Below are positions 8,078 through 17,058 of a DNA stretch of 64,000 nucleotides, in pieces (the first letter of the stretch is position 1; each line of letters starts with the position of its first letter). This DNA comes from Cocleimonas flava (GTDB taxonomy: Bacteria > Pseudomonadota > Gammaproteobacteria > Thiotrichales > Thiotrichaceae), in assembly GCF_004339015.1 (NCBI RefSeq), contig NZ_SMFQ01000004.1:496001-560000 (forward strand). Reading direction: 5' to 3'. A program made the translations under genes and the position numbers. The notes below the pieces were generated by a model. That model saw nothing but the letters and a program-made list of their open reading frames with translations. It was not told the DNA's origin and searched no databases.

Positions 8078-9355
8078 TTATCGGTAAAACATTTCAGGAA
8101 GGTATAAAACGATTTCCGGAACAAATGTGATTAACAATAAAACGAAGATAAGGGGAATTAAAAAAGGTGCCGTTGATTTAACACATTTTTCGAAACTGAC
8201 CCCAGAGACATCAGAGAGTACGTATAGCACCATTCCCACGGGAGGTGTAAGCAAACCTAGCATTAAGTTTAAAACAACAATAATGCCCAGATGCACAGGG
8301 TCTATACCGACTGCTGTTGTGATTGGGATAAGTATAGGAACGAGTATGGTCATCGCAGCTATCGTTTCCATGAACATGCCGATTAGCAAAACCAGAACCA
8401 TTATTATTAATAAAATAACAGTTTTATTGTCTGACAGGTTTAACAGAAAATCACCCAAGTGTTGCGCGACCTGATTCGCCGTCAAAACCCAGGCAAAAAC
8501 CGCGGCACTGGCAATAATCATCAAAATAGCGGCAGTGGTCTCGATAGTATCCATGGAGACTCTGACGATATGTCGCCAGGTCAGCGTTTTATAAACAACC
8601 AATCCCAAGAATAAAGAGTACATAACAGCAGCCACTGCAGATTCAGTCGGTGTAAACACACCTGTAGAGACACCACCGATAATAATCACAGGTGTGAGCA
8701 AAGGTAATATGGCTTTCTTAAAGGTGTGTGAAAGTACTGCTAATTCGAAGTGACTATCTCTAGGATAGTTTCGTTTTTTAGCGTAATAGGCAATCATTAT
8801 CATCAATGACAAAGCCATCAAAAGTCCTGGAATAAGACCCGCTGCAAATAATTCCCCGATAGAAACCGAGGCCATGACACCATAAATCACTAAAGGCAGA
8901 GATGGTGGAATAATAGGACCAATAATGGATGATGCGGCCGTAATTCCTACGGAAAACTCATCATCATAGTCGGCATCTCTCATCGCCTTGATTTCGATAT
9001 TTCCTAAACCACCTGCATCAGCAACAGCAGCGCCTGACATGCCGGCAAAGATCACGCTGGCACCTACATTTACGTGGCCTAAACCGCCGTGCATCCACCC
9101 TACCATTGCTCTGGCAAAGGCAAAGATCTTGGTGGTTATGCCTGCGGTGTTCATTAAGTGCCCAGCCAGAATAAAGAATGGAATGGCGAGCAATGGAAAG
9201 CTGTCGATACCGTTGATCATATTATGCGCCAATACGACATCGGGTAGACCATCAATCAAAATATAGACTAACGAGGCTAAGCCCAGAGACACCGCCACCG
9301 GTGCGCCAATGACTAGCAGAACGATTAAAGTAACAAATAAAAGTGTGAGAGCCAT
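8078..9355 (-). CDS. dctM: TRAP transporter large membrane subunit
   Basis: This 425-residue polytopic membrane protein has the size and sequence style of TRAP DctM subunits: VTLIVLLVIGAPVAVSLGLA at the N-terminus, SGAAVADAGGLGNIEIKAM, IIGPIIPPSLPLVIYGVMASVSIGELFAAGLIPG, and LGLLTPPVGMVLYVLSDVSG. About 12 membrane helices are expected. It forms the sodium-driven channel with DctQ. The gene overlaps the dctQ stop (TAATG), indicating translational coupling. Confidence 0.92.
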   Translation of the reverse strand: MALTLLFVTLIVLLVIGAPVAVSLGLASLVYILIDGLPDVVLAHNMINGIDSFPLLAIPFFILAGHLMNTAGITTKIFAFARAMVGWMHGGLGHVNVGASVIFAGMSGAAVADAGGLGNIEIKAMRDADYDDEFSVGITAASSIIGPIIPPSLPLVIYGVMASVSIGELFAAGLIPGLLMALSLMIMIAYYAKKRNYPRDSHFELAVLSHTFKKAILPLLTPVIIIGGVSTGVFTPTESAVAAVMYSLFLGLVVYKTLTWRHIVRVSMDTIETTAAILMIIASAAVFAWVLTANQVAQHLGDFLLNLSDNKTVILLIIMVLVLLIGMFMETIAAMTILVPILIPITTAVGIDPVHLGIIVVLNLMLGLLTPPVGMVLYVLSDVSGVSFEKCVKSTAPFLIPLIFVLLLITFVPEIVLYLPEMFYR

Positions 9356-9906
9356 TAATAATCCTTAATATTCAGTTTTTCAGTGTAAATATCTTGAGCC
9401 GAGGTTTTTATGTATTTCACAATATTAAAAACGGCAAATACCACTGATACAAAACAAGCGATGGTCACGATGTAATAAACAATATTTTTGGGGAGGTTGA
9501 CGGACACCATGTTTTGCGTAGTTTCGCTGGCCAGCACATAACATAACCAGCCTAAATAAGTGAAAAAGCCACCGACTAATACTTCAACCAGAAGCACGAT
9601 AACCTTTACTGACTTAGCACTTAGGTAGCGATAAAAGAACTCTAAAAAGATATGTTTATGCTTTCGTACATTACTGGCAGAACCAACAAAAGCTAACATA
9701 ATCAGAATGTATCGTGCGATTTCTTCAGTCCAGGATAGACTGTCGTTTAAGACATAACGCGTAATAAACTGTAACGCCACGATGACAAATAAAACAAAGA
9801 AAATTAATAAGACCGGTATATCAAACCATTTCACATCGGAAATATTATCGCTAACTTCTGCTTCAGCTTCTAATTCTTCGATCGTCTTTTCTGTTTTTGT
9901 ATTCAT
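9355..9906 (-). CDS. dctQ: TRAP transporter small membrane subunit
   Basis: I place the start at MNTKTEKTIEEL (9906), giving 183 residues; an in-frame ATG at 9945 would add 13 residues but falls inside a stem described separately. Four membrane segments (about WFDIPVLLIFFVLFVIVALQ, IARYILIMLAFVGSA, VKVIVLLVEVLVGGFFTYLG and NIVYYIVTIACFVSVVFAVF) and SLSWTEEIARYILI are typical of DctQ. It pairs with DctM and receives substrate from DctP. Neither start has a well-spaced Shine-Dalgarno site, so the start is uncertain. Confidence 0.85.
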   Translation of the reverse strand: MNTKTEKTIEELEAEAEVSDNISDVKWFDIPVLLIFFVLFVIVALQFITRYVLNDSLSWTEEIARYILIMLAFVGSASNVRKHKHIFLEFFYRYLSAKSVKVIVLLVEVLVGGFFTYLGWLCYVLASETTQNMVSVNLPKNIVYYIVTIACFVSVVFAVFNIVKYIKTSAQDIYTEKLNIKDY

Positions 9907-9925
9907 AATTATATGTGTATTAATG

Positions 9926-10024
9926 TCCCCCTTCTTTTTACACATGAGTTGGCGCTAAAGAGCCAGTGCAAAACACGTGCACGCACGATCTAAAGAACAA
10001 GCGTCTTTATAAAAAGAAGGGGGA
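9926..10024 (-). repeat. Perfect 15-bp inverted repeat between dctP and dctQ
   Basis: TCCCCCTTCTTTTTA at 9926-9940 is the exact reverse complement of 10010-10024, 69 bases apart. On the dctP-dctQ transcript this makes a long stem closing a loop that itself has small hairpins. It begins 7 bases beyond the dctP stop. Intercistronic stems after binding-protein genes commonly raise the amount of binding-protein mRNA relative to membrane subunits; the same role is likely here. The 3' arm contains AAGAAGGGGG, the best ribosome-site-like stretch before dctQ, which would be buried in the stem. Confidence 0.8.
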
Positions 10025-10031
10025 GATTTAA

Positions 10032-11015
10032 TTAATTACCAGGAATAGCCTGTAACTTTTTCAAGTCTTCTGCAGTGAAAGGCAAGCTTGGATCATCAAG
10101 TAAAGGAGTTACCTTGGTAATAAATGGCGCACGATCAACGTCATTTACAGTGATGCCTTTACCCTTAAACCAATCAACTAAAGTCTGTTCCGCAGCGATA
10201 ATTTCTTCAGTCGTCCATTTAGCCGCTTCTTTTAATTCAGCGATAACAACTTTTTGATCGGCATCACTCAACTTGCCCATCGCTCTTTCCGACACAATAG
10301 TCACAACCGAGTCTACGATATGGCTTGTTAAGTTAATGTTAGATTGCACTTCATAAAAACGCTTGGCTTTAATCGTTGTTAGTGGATTTTCCTGTGCGTC
10401 TACTACACCTTGTTGTAATGCTAGATATACTTCAGCAAATGCCATTGGTGTAGGGTTTGCTCCTGTCGCTTTCGGAAAAATGATAAATGCAGGTGCATTA
10501 GGCACTCGAATCTTCAAATTTTTCATGTCGTCAGGTTTGGTGATTGGCTTGTTAGAAGTAACATGTCTTGCGCCATAATAATTCAGTGCAACAACGCGCG
10601 ATTTATTATTGGTTGCTTTACCGTAACCTGCCGCAATCTCTTTAAACAGATCACTATCACGATAGTTTTTCCAGTGATCTAATCCTCTTAGAGTAAAAGG
10701 AAAGTTTGTCATTGAAATCGGGCCATAGGCTGCACCAGCAAAACTCGCACCAGTATAGATAACATCAACCGTACCGAAAGAAAGACCTTCGTTGATTGCA
10801 ACTTCTTTACCTAATTGCGAAGCCGGAAATACTTTGACCTTAACGCGGCCTTCCGTGGCTTTTTCTATTTTCTCAGCGGCCATTTCAGCGGCTTTGTGTA
10901 ATGGATGACTCACCTCATATACATGGGCAAACTTTAACTCTTCAGCTGCCTGAGCATTAAAGCTTGTTAGCAGGGCTACCGTTAATACGACACCCATTTT
11001 TTTTAACATTTTCAT
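10032..11015 (-). CDS. dctP: TRAP transporter periplasmic solute-binding protein
   Basis: This 327-residue protein has a cleavable signal peptide (MKMLKKMGVVLTVALLTSFNAQA-AEE) and the DctP-family pattern: ELKFAHVYEVSHPLHKAAE, KVFPASQLGKEVAINEGLSFGTVDV, and the family-typical KIRVPNAPAFIIFPKATGANPTPMAFAEVYLALQQGVVDAQENP, in which the Arg of KIRV normally binds a carboxylate. The ligand is therefore an organic acid, otherwise undetermined. An AAGGAG ribosome site lies 7 bases before the ATG. It is the first gene of the operon, opposite the IclR regulator. A 5' leader of about 170 bases is implied by the promoter at 11196. Confidence 0.93.
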   Translation of the reverse strand: MKMLKKMGVVLTVALLTSFNAQAAEELKFAHVYEVSHPLHKAAEMAAEKIEKATEGRVKVKVFPASQLGKEVAINEGLSFGTVDVIYTGASFAGAAYGPISMTNFPFTLRGLDHWKNYRDSDLFKEIAAGYGKATNNKSRVVALNYYGARHVTSNKPITKPDDMKNLKIRVPNAPAFIIFPKATGANPTPMAFAEVYLALQQGVVDAQENPLTTIKAKRFYEVQSNINLTSHIVDSVVTIVSERAMGKLSDADQKVVIAELKEAAKWTTEEIIAAEQTLVDWFKGKGITVNDVDRAPFITKVTPLLDDPSLPFTAEDLKKLQAIPGN

Positions 11016-11039
11016 TTCCTATCTCCTTGAAGTAAAAGA

Positions 11040-11056
11040 CAACTCAAAATGAGTTG
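11040..11056 (-). repeat. Hairpin in the dctP leader
   Basis: CAACTCA-AAA-TGAGTTG is a perfect 7-bp stem, 24 bases before the dctP start and upstream of its ribosome site. It may stabilise the leader; no T-run follows. Confidence 0.55.
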
Positions 11057-11195
11057 CGCCTAAATTTCCTATTCACTCAATGCCTCAGGTATACAAAGTT
11101 TCCGAGCCTGTCGTTTACTTTGAATACATGGCCTATTCAGTTAATAGGTAAATTCTCCTGACATGACGATACGCGGGGTTGGTCAATGCCACTTT

Positions 11196-11219
11196 ATTAT
11201 ATGTTTCGTATTATGAAAC
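11196..11219 (-). promoter_or_regulatory. dctP promoter -10 with probable IclR operator 1
   Basis: On the minus strand a perfect TATAAT (11196-11201) is preceded directly by the palindrome GTTTCGTATTATGAAAC (11203-11219), which fills the spacer between -10 and a poorly matching -35. The same palindrome recurs, without its single mismatch, at 11325-11339 on the iclR promoter. A regulator bound here would contact polymerase at the dctP promoter. Operator identity is inference from the repeated palindrome and the divergent IclR gene. Confidence 0.65.
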
Positions 11220-11308
11220 TACGTTGCTTAGTATTGAACGTTTAACTTAAAGTAGAACTGAATTGAAAACTTGTCAATAAAAAACCTCTAATAATGAAAT
11301 ATAATTTC

Positions 11309-11339
11309 TTGACATCATATGCCATTTCATAATATGAAA
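11309..11339 (+). promoter_or_regulatory. iclR promoter with probable operator 2
   Basis: A perfect -35 TTGACA (11309-11314) is followed after 18 bases by TATGAA (11333-11338). The -10 is embedded in a perfect palindrome TTTCATA-A-TATGAAA (11325-11339). A transcript from this promoter would begin at or within a base or two of the annotated ATG at 11345, suggesting a leaderless message and autorepression. Confidence 0.6.
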
Positions 11340-11344
11340 CGTCT

Positions 11345-12133
11345 ATGGAAGATAAAATTACAAAATTGAATACAATTGGCAAAGCAATTAGTGTTATTGA
11401 AACGATTCGAATGGCAAACCGTCCACTTAGAATCAAAGAGATCGCTGAAGCTTTAGATTTGAATAAATCATCGCTACATCACCATATAAAGACCCTGACC
11501 GAATTTGGATACTTACAACAAGATTCTGATTCACGGAAATATGATATTGGTCTTAATCTGGTAAGAGTTGGGCAATCTTATTTACAGCGTCTGGATGTAC
11601 GTGAAAGAGGACATATCTATCTGGAGCAATTAAGCAACGAACTAAACCAGACCGTTCACATGCTGGTGCTAGATCACGACGAAGCGGTGTATATTGATAA
11701 AGTGGATGTCAATCACCAGCCTGGCGCATTGCAATGTTCATCGTTTATTGGAAAACGAACCGACCTCTATTCAACGGCATCCGGCAAGGTGTTGTTGTCG
11801 AATCTGGAACAGGGATCATTGAATGCTATTCTGGAAAATATAAAATTAAAACCCATCACGCCTTACACGCTCACAGACGTAACTGAATTTGAAGAAGACT
11901 TAATACGCTGTAAAGAGCGCGGCTATGCCATGGACTTGCAAGAGCACTCAATGGGTTTGCAGTGTATTGCTGTTCCTATTGTAAATTCACATTCTCAATG
12001 CGTTGCGGCGGTTAGTGTCTCGTGCCCTATTGCAACAATTTCGACTGAAGAATTGGAAACAACCGTATTAGAAAAACTCAAAGATACCGGGATGAAAATA
12101 TCTTCTGTGATGGGCTATATTGCGACCTATTGA
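11345..12133 (+). CDS. IclR-family transcriptional regulator
   Basis: The protein has 262 residues. The N-terminal winged helix-turn-helix reads LNTIGKAISVIETIRMANRPLRIKEIAEALDLNKSSLHHHIKTLTEFGYL, and the C-terminal IclR effector domain includes LYSTASGKVLLSNL and a HSMGLQCIAVPI segment. The start is set by alignment with the family's first helix; the next Met (residue 23) would remove it. There is no ribosome site upstream. The divergent position and shared palindromes point to control of the TRAP-dehydrogenase operon and of itself. Confidence 0.9.
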   Translation: MEDKITKLNTIGKAISVIETIRMANRPLRIKEIAEALDLNKSSLHHHIKTLTEFGYLQQDSDSRKYDIGLNLVRVGQSYLQRLDVRERGHIYLEQLSNELNQTVHMLVLDHDEAVYIDKVDVNHQPGALQCSSFIGKRTDLYSTASGKVLLSNLEQGSLNAILENIKLKPITPYTLTDVTEFEEDLIRCKERGYAMDLQEHSMGLQCIAVPIVNSHSQCVAAVSVSCPIATISTEELETTVLEKLKDTGMKISSVMGYIATY

Positions 12134-12194
12134 TTAAGACTAGATAAGAGTCGAATGCCACGTTATTCGTATTGTTTCTAAAAGCATTAATTGA

Positions 12195-12222
12195 AAAACT
12201 GCCTATAAGTAGGGGGGTGCCA
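12195..12222 (-). repeat. Dispersed C-run/T-run element, copy 4
   Basis: Plus strand reads AAAAACTGCCTATAAG then TAGGGGGGTGCC. It lies between convergent genes near a separate strong terminator. CCTA-CTTA-TAGG can pair in the C-to-T sense. Confidence 0.85.
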
Positions 12223-12275
12223 TTTAAACTTATTAAAACTTTTGATAAGAATGAAACAATGGGATCAAACTCTTA

Positions 12276-12314
12276 AAACAAGAAAAGCTCTTTTCAGAGC
12301 TTTTCTTGTTTATT
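12276..12314. terminator. Bidirectional intrinsic terminator, 15-bp stem
   Basis: The arm 12276-12290 (AAACAAGAAAAGCTC) and its exact reverse complement 12297-12311 enclose a TTTTCA loop. A-rich and T-rich flanks make it work in both directions. It lies between the convergent iclR gene and the exported hydrolase gene. Confidence 0.85.
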
Positions 12315-12339
12315 ATGGTGATCAAAACCTACAGCAACC

Positions 12340-13332
12340 TTATTTATCAAGCGCCGTATTTAATGCTTCCATAAATCGCGCATGATCTTCGTATAAGGTC
12401 ATGTGACCCAGTCCTTCTAATTCGAGCAGGGTTGACCCTTTGATAAGCTTTTGTGCGTTTTTCCCTAGTTTGTTATATTCGCCAAGCTTTCTGGTAACGC
12501 CTTCTTTTTTCCAGCCTCTGCCAGGACCTGTTTTATCTCTAGTCCCGATAATCAGGAAGGTTTCACTGGTAATATCAGGTAATCTAGCAACAACATTTTC
12601 TGAGAATATAGGACCGTAGGTTAAGGCATTATTCCATGCAACCACCGGCCAATCTTCACTTGCCAGCATGCCTTTTAGTGGAATCAAAAGCTTGTCGTAC
12701 TCTGGATCCCAATCGCCATCGTAGTAATTCTTCTTTTGATAGCCTTTTGCGCCCTTGAGGGTTTTAGCCAGTTCTCTTTTATAGAAAAAATTCACGTCTT
12801 TGACTTGCGCATATTTACCGTAATCTTCTAATCCTAATGGATTCATTAAAATCAGTTTATCCACGTATTCACTATGATTCACAGCAAAGGTCGCAGCGAC
12901 CATACCGCCCATAGAGTGCCCCACAATAACCGCTTTTTTAATGCCCAGACTATCCAGTAGAGACTTGGTATTTAAACCCAACTGCCCAAAGCTGTATTGG
13001 TAATAATCTGGCTTGGATGATTTACCAAAACCGATCTGGTCCGGCATGATCACTCTGTATTTTTTCTTAAGCAGGTCTTTTGCGACCTTTTCCCAGTAGT
13101 AACCTGAAAAGTTTTTGCCATGTAATAAGACTATGATTTTGTCAGAATCTTTATCTCCGACATCCATGTAACGCATTTTCAAGACTTGTTGCTGTGAGTT
13201 AAACTCGAAAGTACTCACTTCAAAAGGATATTCAAACCCATCCAGTTCTTTGTTGTACTTTAACGTTTCTTCGGCCAATACCTGTGTACTGAGCACAAAG
13301 AAAGCAACTAGCATTAGTATATATTTATTCAT
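12340..13332 (-). CDS. Exported alpha/beta-hydrolase
   Basis: This 330-residue protein has a signal peptide (MNKYILMLVAFFVLSTQVLAEE) followed by an alpha/beta-hydrolase domain: IIVLLHGKNFSGYYWEKVAK (oxyanion region), MPDQIGFGKSSKP, and the nucleophile elbow VGHSMGGM. The likely acid is in LIIGTRDKTGPG and the His is in LEGLGHMTLYEDHARFMEAL. It is probably a periplasmic esterase or amidase-type enzyme with unknown substrate. It forms a single-gene unit ending at the terminator near 12290. Confidence 0.82.
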   Translation of the reverse strand: MNKYILMLVAFFVLSTQVLAEETLKYNKELDGFEYPFEVSTFEFNSQQQVLKMRYMDVGDKDSDKIIVLLHGKNFSGYYWEKVAKDLLKKKYRVIMPDQIGFGKSSKPDYYQYSFGQLGLNTKSLLDSLGIKKAVIVGHSMGGMVAATFAVNHSEYVDKLILMNPLGLEDYGKYAQVKDVNFFYKRELAKTLKGAKGYQKKNYYDGDWDPEYDKLLIPLKGMLASEDWPVVAWNNALTYGPIFSENVVARLPDITSETFLIIGTRDKTGPGRGWKKEGVTRKLGEYNKLGKNAQKLIKGSTLLELEGLGHMTLYEDHARFMEALNTALDK

Positions 13333-13733
13333 CTTAACCTCGTCTTTTCTTAATGTGTTTTTAATTTTATATCCGAACTAACGGAGATTTAAGCCACTTA
13401 CATGGTTCTCACTCGTATCCTTTTAAACGTGGTTATCACAGCATCGAAGTACGACAGAATAATTTTGAAAAACTGTAATAGGTCTATTTAGCGGGAATTG
13501 AATAGTCATCTCTTTAGAAAATAATTTGAATTCACGATGACTGAGAAAAATTATAGGACTCTCTCGCTATTATTTTGGTTCTTTACATAAATTTACAAAC
13601 ACGAGTCAGCTTAGATCGATTAATCCTCAAATAAAAATATGCCCCAAAGTGAGGGGGTGTATTTGTGTAAAACACTCCCCTCCACTATTTGAAAACTTAT
13701 CCATGTTTTATAGATAACTTCATTTAAAAGCAC
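13333..13733. other. Intergenic region between hydrolase and metE
   Basis: These 401 bases are AT-rich. They hold one dispersed-element copy (13633-13660), oriented as a terminator for metE. I see no further gene or RNA. Confidence 0.55.
13633..13660 (-). repeat. Dispersed C-run/T-run element, copy 5
   Basis: Plus strand reads AAAAATATGCCCCAAAG then TGAGGGGGTGT. It lies about 75 bases past the metE stop in the sense direction; CCCC...GGGG could pair. It is one of the more divergent copies. Confidence 0.75.
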
Positions 13734-16016
13734 CTATGCAGCTGCCTTATTTAATTGCTTACTCGCCTCGACCATGTTTATCAACGCTGGTTTTACCTCT
13801 TCCCAGTTACGCGTTTTTAAACCGCAATCCGGATTGACCCAAAGACGCTCTGCGGGAATTCGCTGCGTGGCTTTCTGCATCAGATTGACCATCGCTTCAA
13901 CCGTTGGGATATTTGGCGAATGAATATCATAAACGCCCGGTCCTATTTCATTCGGGTATTGGAATTGGTCGAACACATCGAGTAATTCCATATCCGAACG
14001 TGAGGTTTCGATGGTAATCACATCCGCATCCATATCGGCAATCGCTTTAATGATGTCGTTGAATTCCGAATAACACATGTGCGTGTGAATCTGCGTTTCA
14101 TCTTTTACGCCATTGGCGGTAATGCGGAAGGCTTTGATTGCCCAATCCAGATACGCCTGCCATTCTGCTTTGCGTAACGGTAGCCCTTCTCTTAATGCAG
14201 CTTCGTCTATCTGAATCATGCTGATGCCTGATGCTTCCAGATCTAACACTTCATCACGAATCGCCAATGCCAGCTGCAAACAGGTATCGGCGCGTGTTTG
14301 GTCGTCTCTGACGAATGACCAGTTGAGAATAGTCACGGGTCCTGTCAGCATGCCTTTCATTGGCTTTTCAGTGAGTGATTGCGCATACCTGCTCCACTCG
14401 ACGGTCATTGCCGTCGGGCGTGAAATATCGCCATAAATAATCGGTGGTTTTACACAGCGCGAACCGTACGATTGCACCCAACCAAATTGGCTAAACGCAT
14501 AACCTGTGAGCTGCTCACCAAAGTACTCAACCATATCGTTACGCTCAGCTTCACCGTGGACTAATACGTCTAAACCGAGTTCTTCCTGTTCGCGAATACA
14601 ACGTTTGATCTCTTCCTGCATCGCGTTTTTGTAGTTATCATCAGACAAAGTCCCAGCTTTATAATCACGGCGAGATTGTCTAATTTCACCGGTTTGCGGG
14701 AAGGAGCCGATGGTCGTGGTTGGATACAAAGGCAAGTCGAAACGTTGTTGTTGTCGTTTTGCGCGCTCTGTAAAAGATGACACGCGGTTTTGCATTTCAT
14801 CATTAATTTGTGCCACACGCGTTGCAACCGCATTGTCATGCACACGATCTGAATTCTTTCGGCTTTCAATGGCTTTGGCATTATCGGCTAAGGCATCGGC
14901 GACTACTTTTTCGCCTTCATTTAAAGCACGAGAAAGAATCGTCACTTCGTCTAATTTTTGAATCGCAAAGGACAACCAGGACAGTACCTCGGCATCCAGT
15001 TTTTCTTCACTTTCCAGATCAACAGGTACGTGCAATAAGGAGCAGGAAGGCGCTAGCCATAACCTGTCTCCCAATAACTCATGAATAGGCTTCAACCATT
15101 CCAGTGTTTTATTCAGATCTGTTTTCCAGATATTACGACCGTTCACCACACCTAAAGAGATCACCTTGAAATTAGGCAACCAATCGATGAGTTTTAACAC
15201 TTCATCTTTGGCGTTAATCGCGTCTAAATGGATACCATCGACGGGTAGTTCGCAGGCCAGGTTTAGGTTCTCTTGTAGCTTGCCAAAATAGGTGGTTAAT
15301 AAGAATTTAACGCTGGTTCGCTTTAAACTGTAATAGGCTTTTCGTAAAGCATGCTGCCAGTCTTCGTCTAACTCTAAAACCAGAATTGGCTCATCAATTT
15401 GTAACCACTCTACCCCAGCTTTCTCTAATTCAAGTATCAACTGCGCGTAGGTTGGAATTAATTGATCAAGTAAATCGAGTTTATTCGAAGCGTCTTTTGC
15501 TTTACCCAACCAAAGGTAACTTACGGGACCGATAATGACAGGTTTAACATTTACTCCTTGTGCTTTTGCCTCTTCGATTTGCGCCAGAATACGACTCGCA
15601 TCCAGCTTGAATGTGGTGTCTTTATCGAATTCAGGCACGATGTAATGATAGTTGGTATCAAACCATTTGGTCATTTCGCCTGCTTGAACACAGGAACAGT
15701 CAGACTCGGTTGCAGATGATCGTCCCCTCGCGACACGGAAGTAATCATCCAGGGAATTGTCAGATATGTTTTGCACACGCTGAGGAATATTACCGAGCAT
15801 GAAGCTAGTATCCAGCACCTGATCATAAAAAGAGAAATCACCGACAGGAGAATAATCCAGCGCCTGTTGTTCTTTCCAGTGATTCTGTCGCAGTGATGCA
15901 CCAGTGTTTAATAATTCCTGTTGCGAGATTTCCTGCTTCCAATACTTCTCTAATGCGTATTTTAGTTCTCGTTTTTTACCGATTCGAGGGAATCCCAAAT
16001 TATGTGTAATTGCCAT
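13734..16016 (-). CDS. metE: Cobalamin-independent methionine synthase
   Basis: This is a full-length 760-residue MetE, which transfers a methyl group from 5-methyltetrahydrofolate-triglutamate to homocysteine. The N-terminal barrel starts [25 protein letters not shown]; the catalytic C-terminal barrel has [30 protein letters not shown] (zinc His/Glu region), [41 protein letters not shown] (zinc Cys) and [11 protein letters not shown] (second zinc Cys). It is divergent from metR, the classic arrangement, with a plausible MetR-dependent promoter between them. Confidence 0.98.
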   Translation of the reverse strand: MAITHNLGFPRIGKKRELKYALEKYWKQEISQQELLNTGASLRQNHWKEQQALDYSPVGDFSFYDQVLDTSFMLGNIPQRVQNISDNSLDDYFRVARGRSSATESDCSCVQAGEMTKWFDTNYHYIVPEFDKDTTFKLDASRILAQIEEAKAQGVNVKPVIIGPVSYLWLGKAKDASNKLDLLDQLIPTYAQLILELEKAGVEWLQIDEPILVLELDEDWQHALRKAYYSLKRTSVKFLLTTYFGKLQENLNLACELPVDGIHLDAINAKDEVLKLIDWLPNFKVISLGVVNGRNIWKTDLNKTLEWLKPIHELLGDRLWLAPSCSLLHVPVDLESEEKLDAEVLSWLSFAIQKLDEVTILSRALNEGEKVVADALADNAKAIESRKNSDRVHDNAVATRVAQINDEMQNRVSSFTERAKRQQQRFDLPLYPTTTIGSFPQTGEIRQSRRDYKAGTLSDDNYKNAMQEEIKRCIREQEELGLDVLVHGEAERNDMVEYFGEQLTGYAFSQFGWVQSYGSRCVKPPIIYGDISRPTAMTVEWSRYAQSLTEKPMKGMLTGPVTILNWSFVRDDQTRADTCLQLALAIRDEVLDLEASGISMIQIDEAALREGLPLRKAEWQAYLDWAIKAFRITANGVKDETQIHTHMCYSEFNDIIKAIADMDADVITIETSRSDMELLDVFDQFQYPNEIGPGVYDIHSPNIPTVEAMVNLMQKATQRIPAERLWVNPDCGLKTRNWEEVKPALINMVEASKQLNKAAA

Positions 16017-16070
16017 TGTTTTGTGCTCGATGTGTGAAAGAACAGACAGTGTATTTTTATTTTAAGATGA

Positions 16071-16111
16071 ACTATAGTGATGGTTTTTGCACTATCCATG
16101 AAGAAACCTCA
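16071..16111 (-). promoter_or_regulatory. metE promoter and possible MetR box
   Basis: On the minus strand TGGATA (16093-16098) and TATAGT (16071-16076) are separated by 16 bases. A weak -35 with a good -10 suits an activator-dependent promoter. A near-match to the MetR site TGAA-N5-TTCA lies at 16099-16111 (TGAA-GAAAC-CTCA, one mismatch), just upstream of the -35. ATAGTG/CACTAT inverted repeats flank the spacer. Assignment follows the known metE/metR arrangement. Confidence 0.5.
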
Positions 16112-17022
16112 TGATTGAAAACAAACACCTGAAAATCATTCAAGCACTCCATCTCAACGGCACACTGACCGAAGCCGCCAACACCCTCTATCTGAGCCAG
16201 TCTGCTTTATCACACCAAATCAGTTATTTAGAGAATAAATTAGATACCAAATTATGGGAAAGAGAAGGCAGAAATTTACGCCTGACTCAAGCTGGTAAAT
16301 TGCTATTACAAACGGCCGAACAAGTATTACCCGTGATTAAGCAAACCGAAGAAACACTTAAGGCGTATAGCGAAGGTCGTCAGGGAATCTTGCGTATTGG
16401 TGTCGAATGTTATCCCTGCTATGAATGGTTAACAGGTGTAATTGGGGTGTTTTTAGAGAAGATGCCCGAGGTAGATATTGATATAGTGAACAAATTTCAG
16501 TTTTCAGGCTTGGAAGGTTTACTCAATCAACACATCGATATGTTGGTGACACCTGACATGGAAATTCGCGATAAAGTGCATTATGAAACCATTGCAGAAT
16601 ACGAACTGGTATTGCTGGTCGCCAAAGATCATCCATTAGCAAATCACAAAATCGTTTCTCCGACTGAGCTGGCAAAAGAAACCTTGTTGAGCTTTCCTGT
16701 ACCTTTGGAAAGACTGGATATTATTACTGAGTTTTTAAATCCCGCGAGCCTCAAACCCTCTAAAATGAAGCAAATCGAATCGATTGAGTTGATGCTGCAA
16801 ATGACAGCGCTTGACCGTGGTGTTTGCGCCTTACCGCAATGGCTTGCAGAAGAATCGACCAGAAAATATCCCTTGCAGACCTTACAGATCGGAGAAAACA
16901 GTATTCATAAAAAACTGTATATCGCCCTGCGCAGTAACGATACGGAGATCAGCTACATTCAGAAATTCATCGGTATTGGTAAAGACATGGCGAATCAGAA
17001 GCTAGAGGGAATTAACAATTAA
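16111..17022 (+). CDS. metR: LysR-type regulator of methionine synthesis
   Basis: This 303-residue LysR-family protein starts MIENKHLKIIQALHLNGTLTEAANTLYLSQSALSHQISYLENKLDTKLWER, the usual MetR helix-turn-helix, followed by the two-lobe effector domain (LRIGVECYPCYEWLTGVI is MetR-like). MetR activates metE with homocysteine as co-inducer. It is divergent from metE with 94 bases between them. A repeat copy and hairpin unit follow the stop. Confidence 0.93.
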   Translation: MIENKHLKIIQALHLNGTLTEAANTLYLSQSALSHQISYLENKLDTKLWEREGRNLRLTQAGKLLLQTAEQVLPVIKQTEETLKAYSEGRQGILRIGVECYPCYEWLTGVIGVFLEKMPEVDIDIVNKFQFSGLEGLLNQHIDMLVTPDMEIRDKVHYETIAEYELVLLVAKDHPLANHKIVSPTELAKETLLSFPVPLERLDIITEFLNPASLKPSKMKQIESIELMLQMTALDRGVCALPQWLAEESTRKYPLQTLQIGENSIHKKLYIALRSNDTEISYIQKFIGIGKDMANQKLEGINN

Positions 17023-17058
17023 TCAAGAGATAGGGCTAGCAATTCAATAAATGACTTA

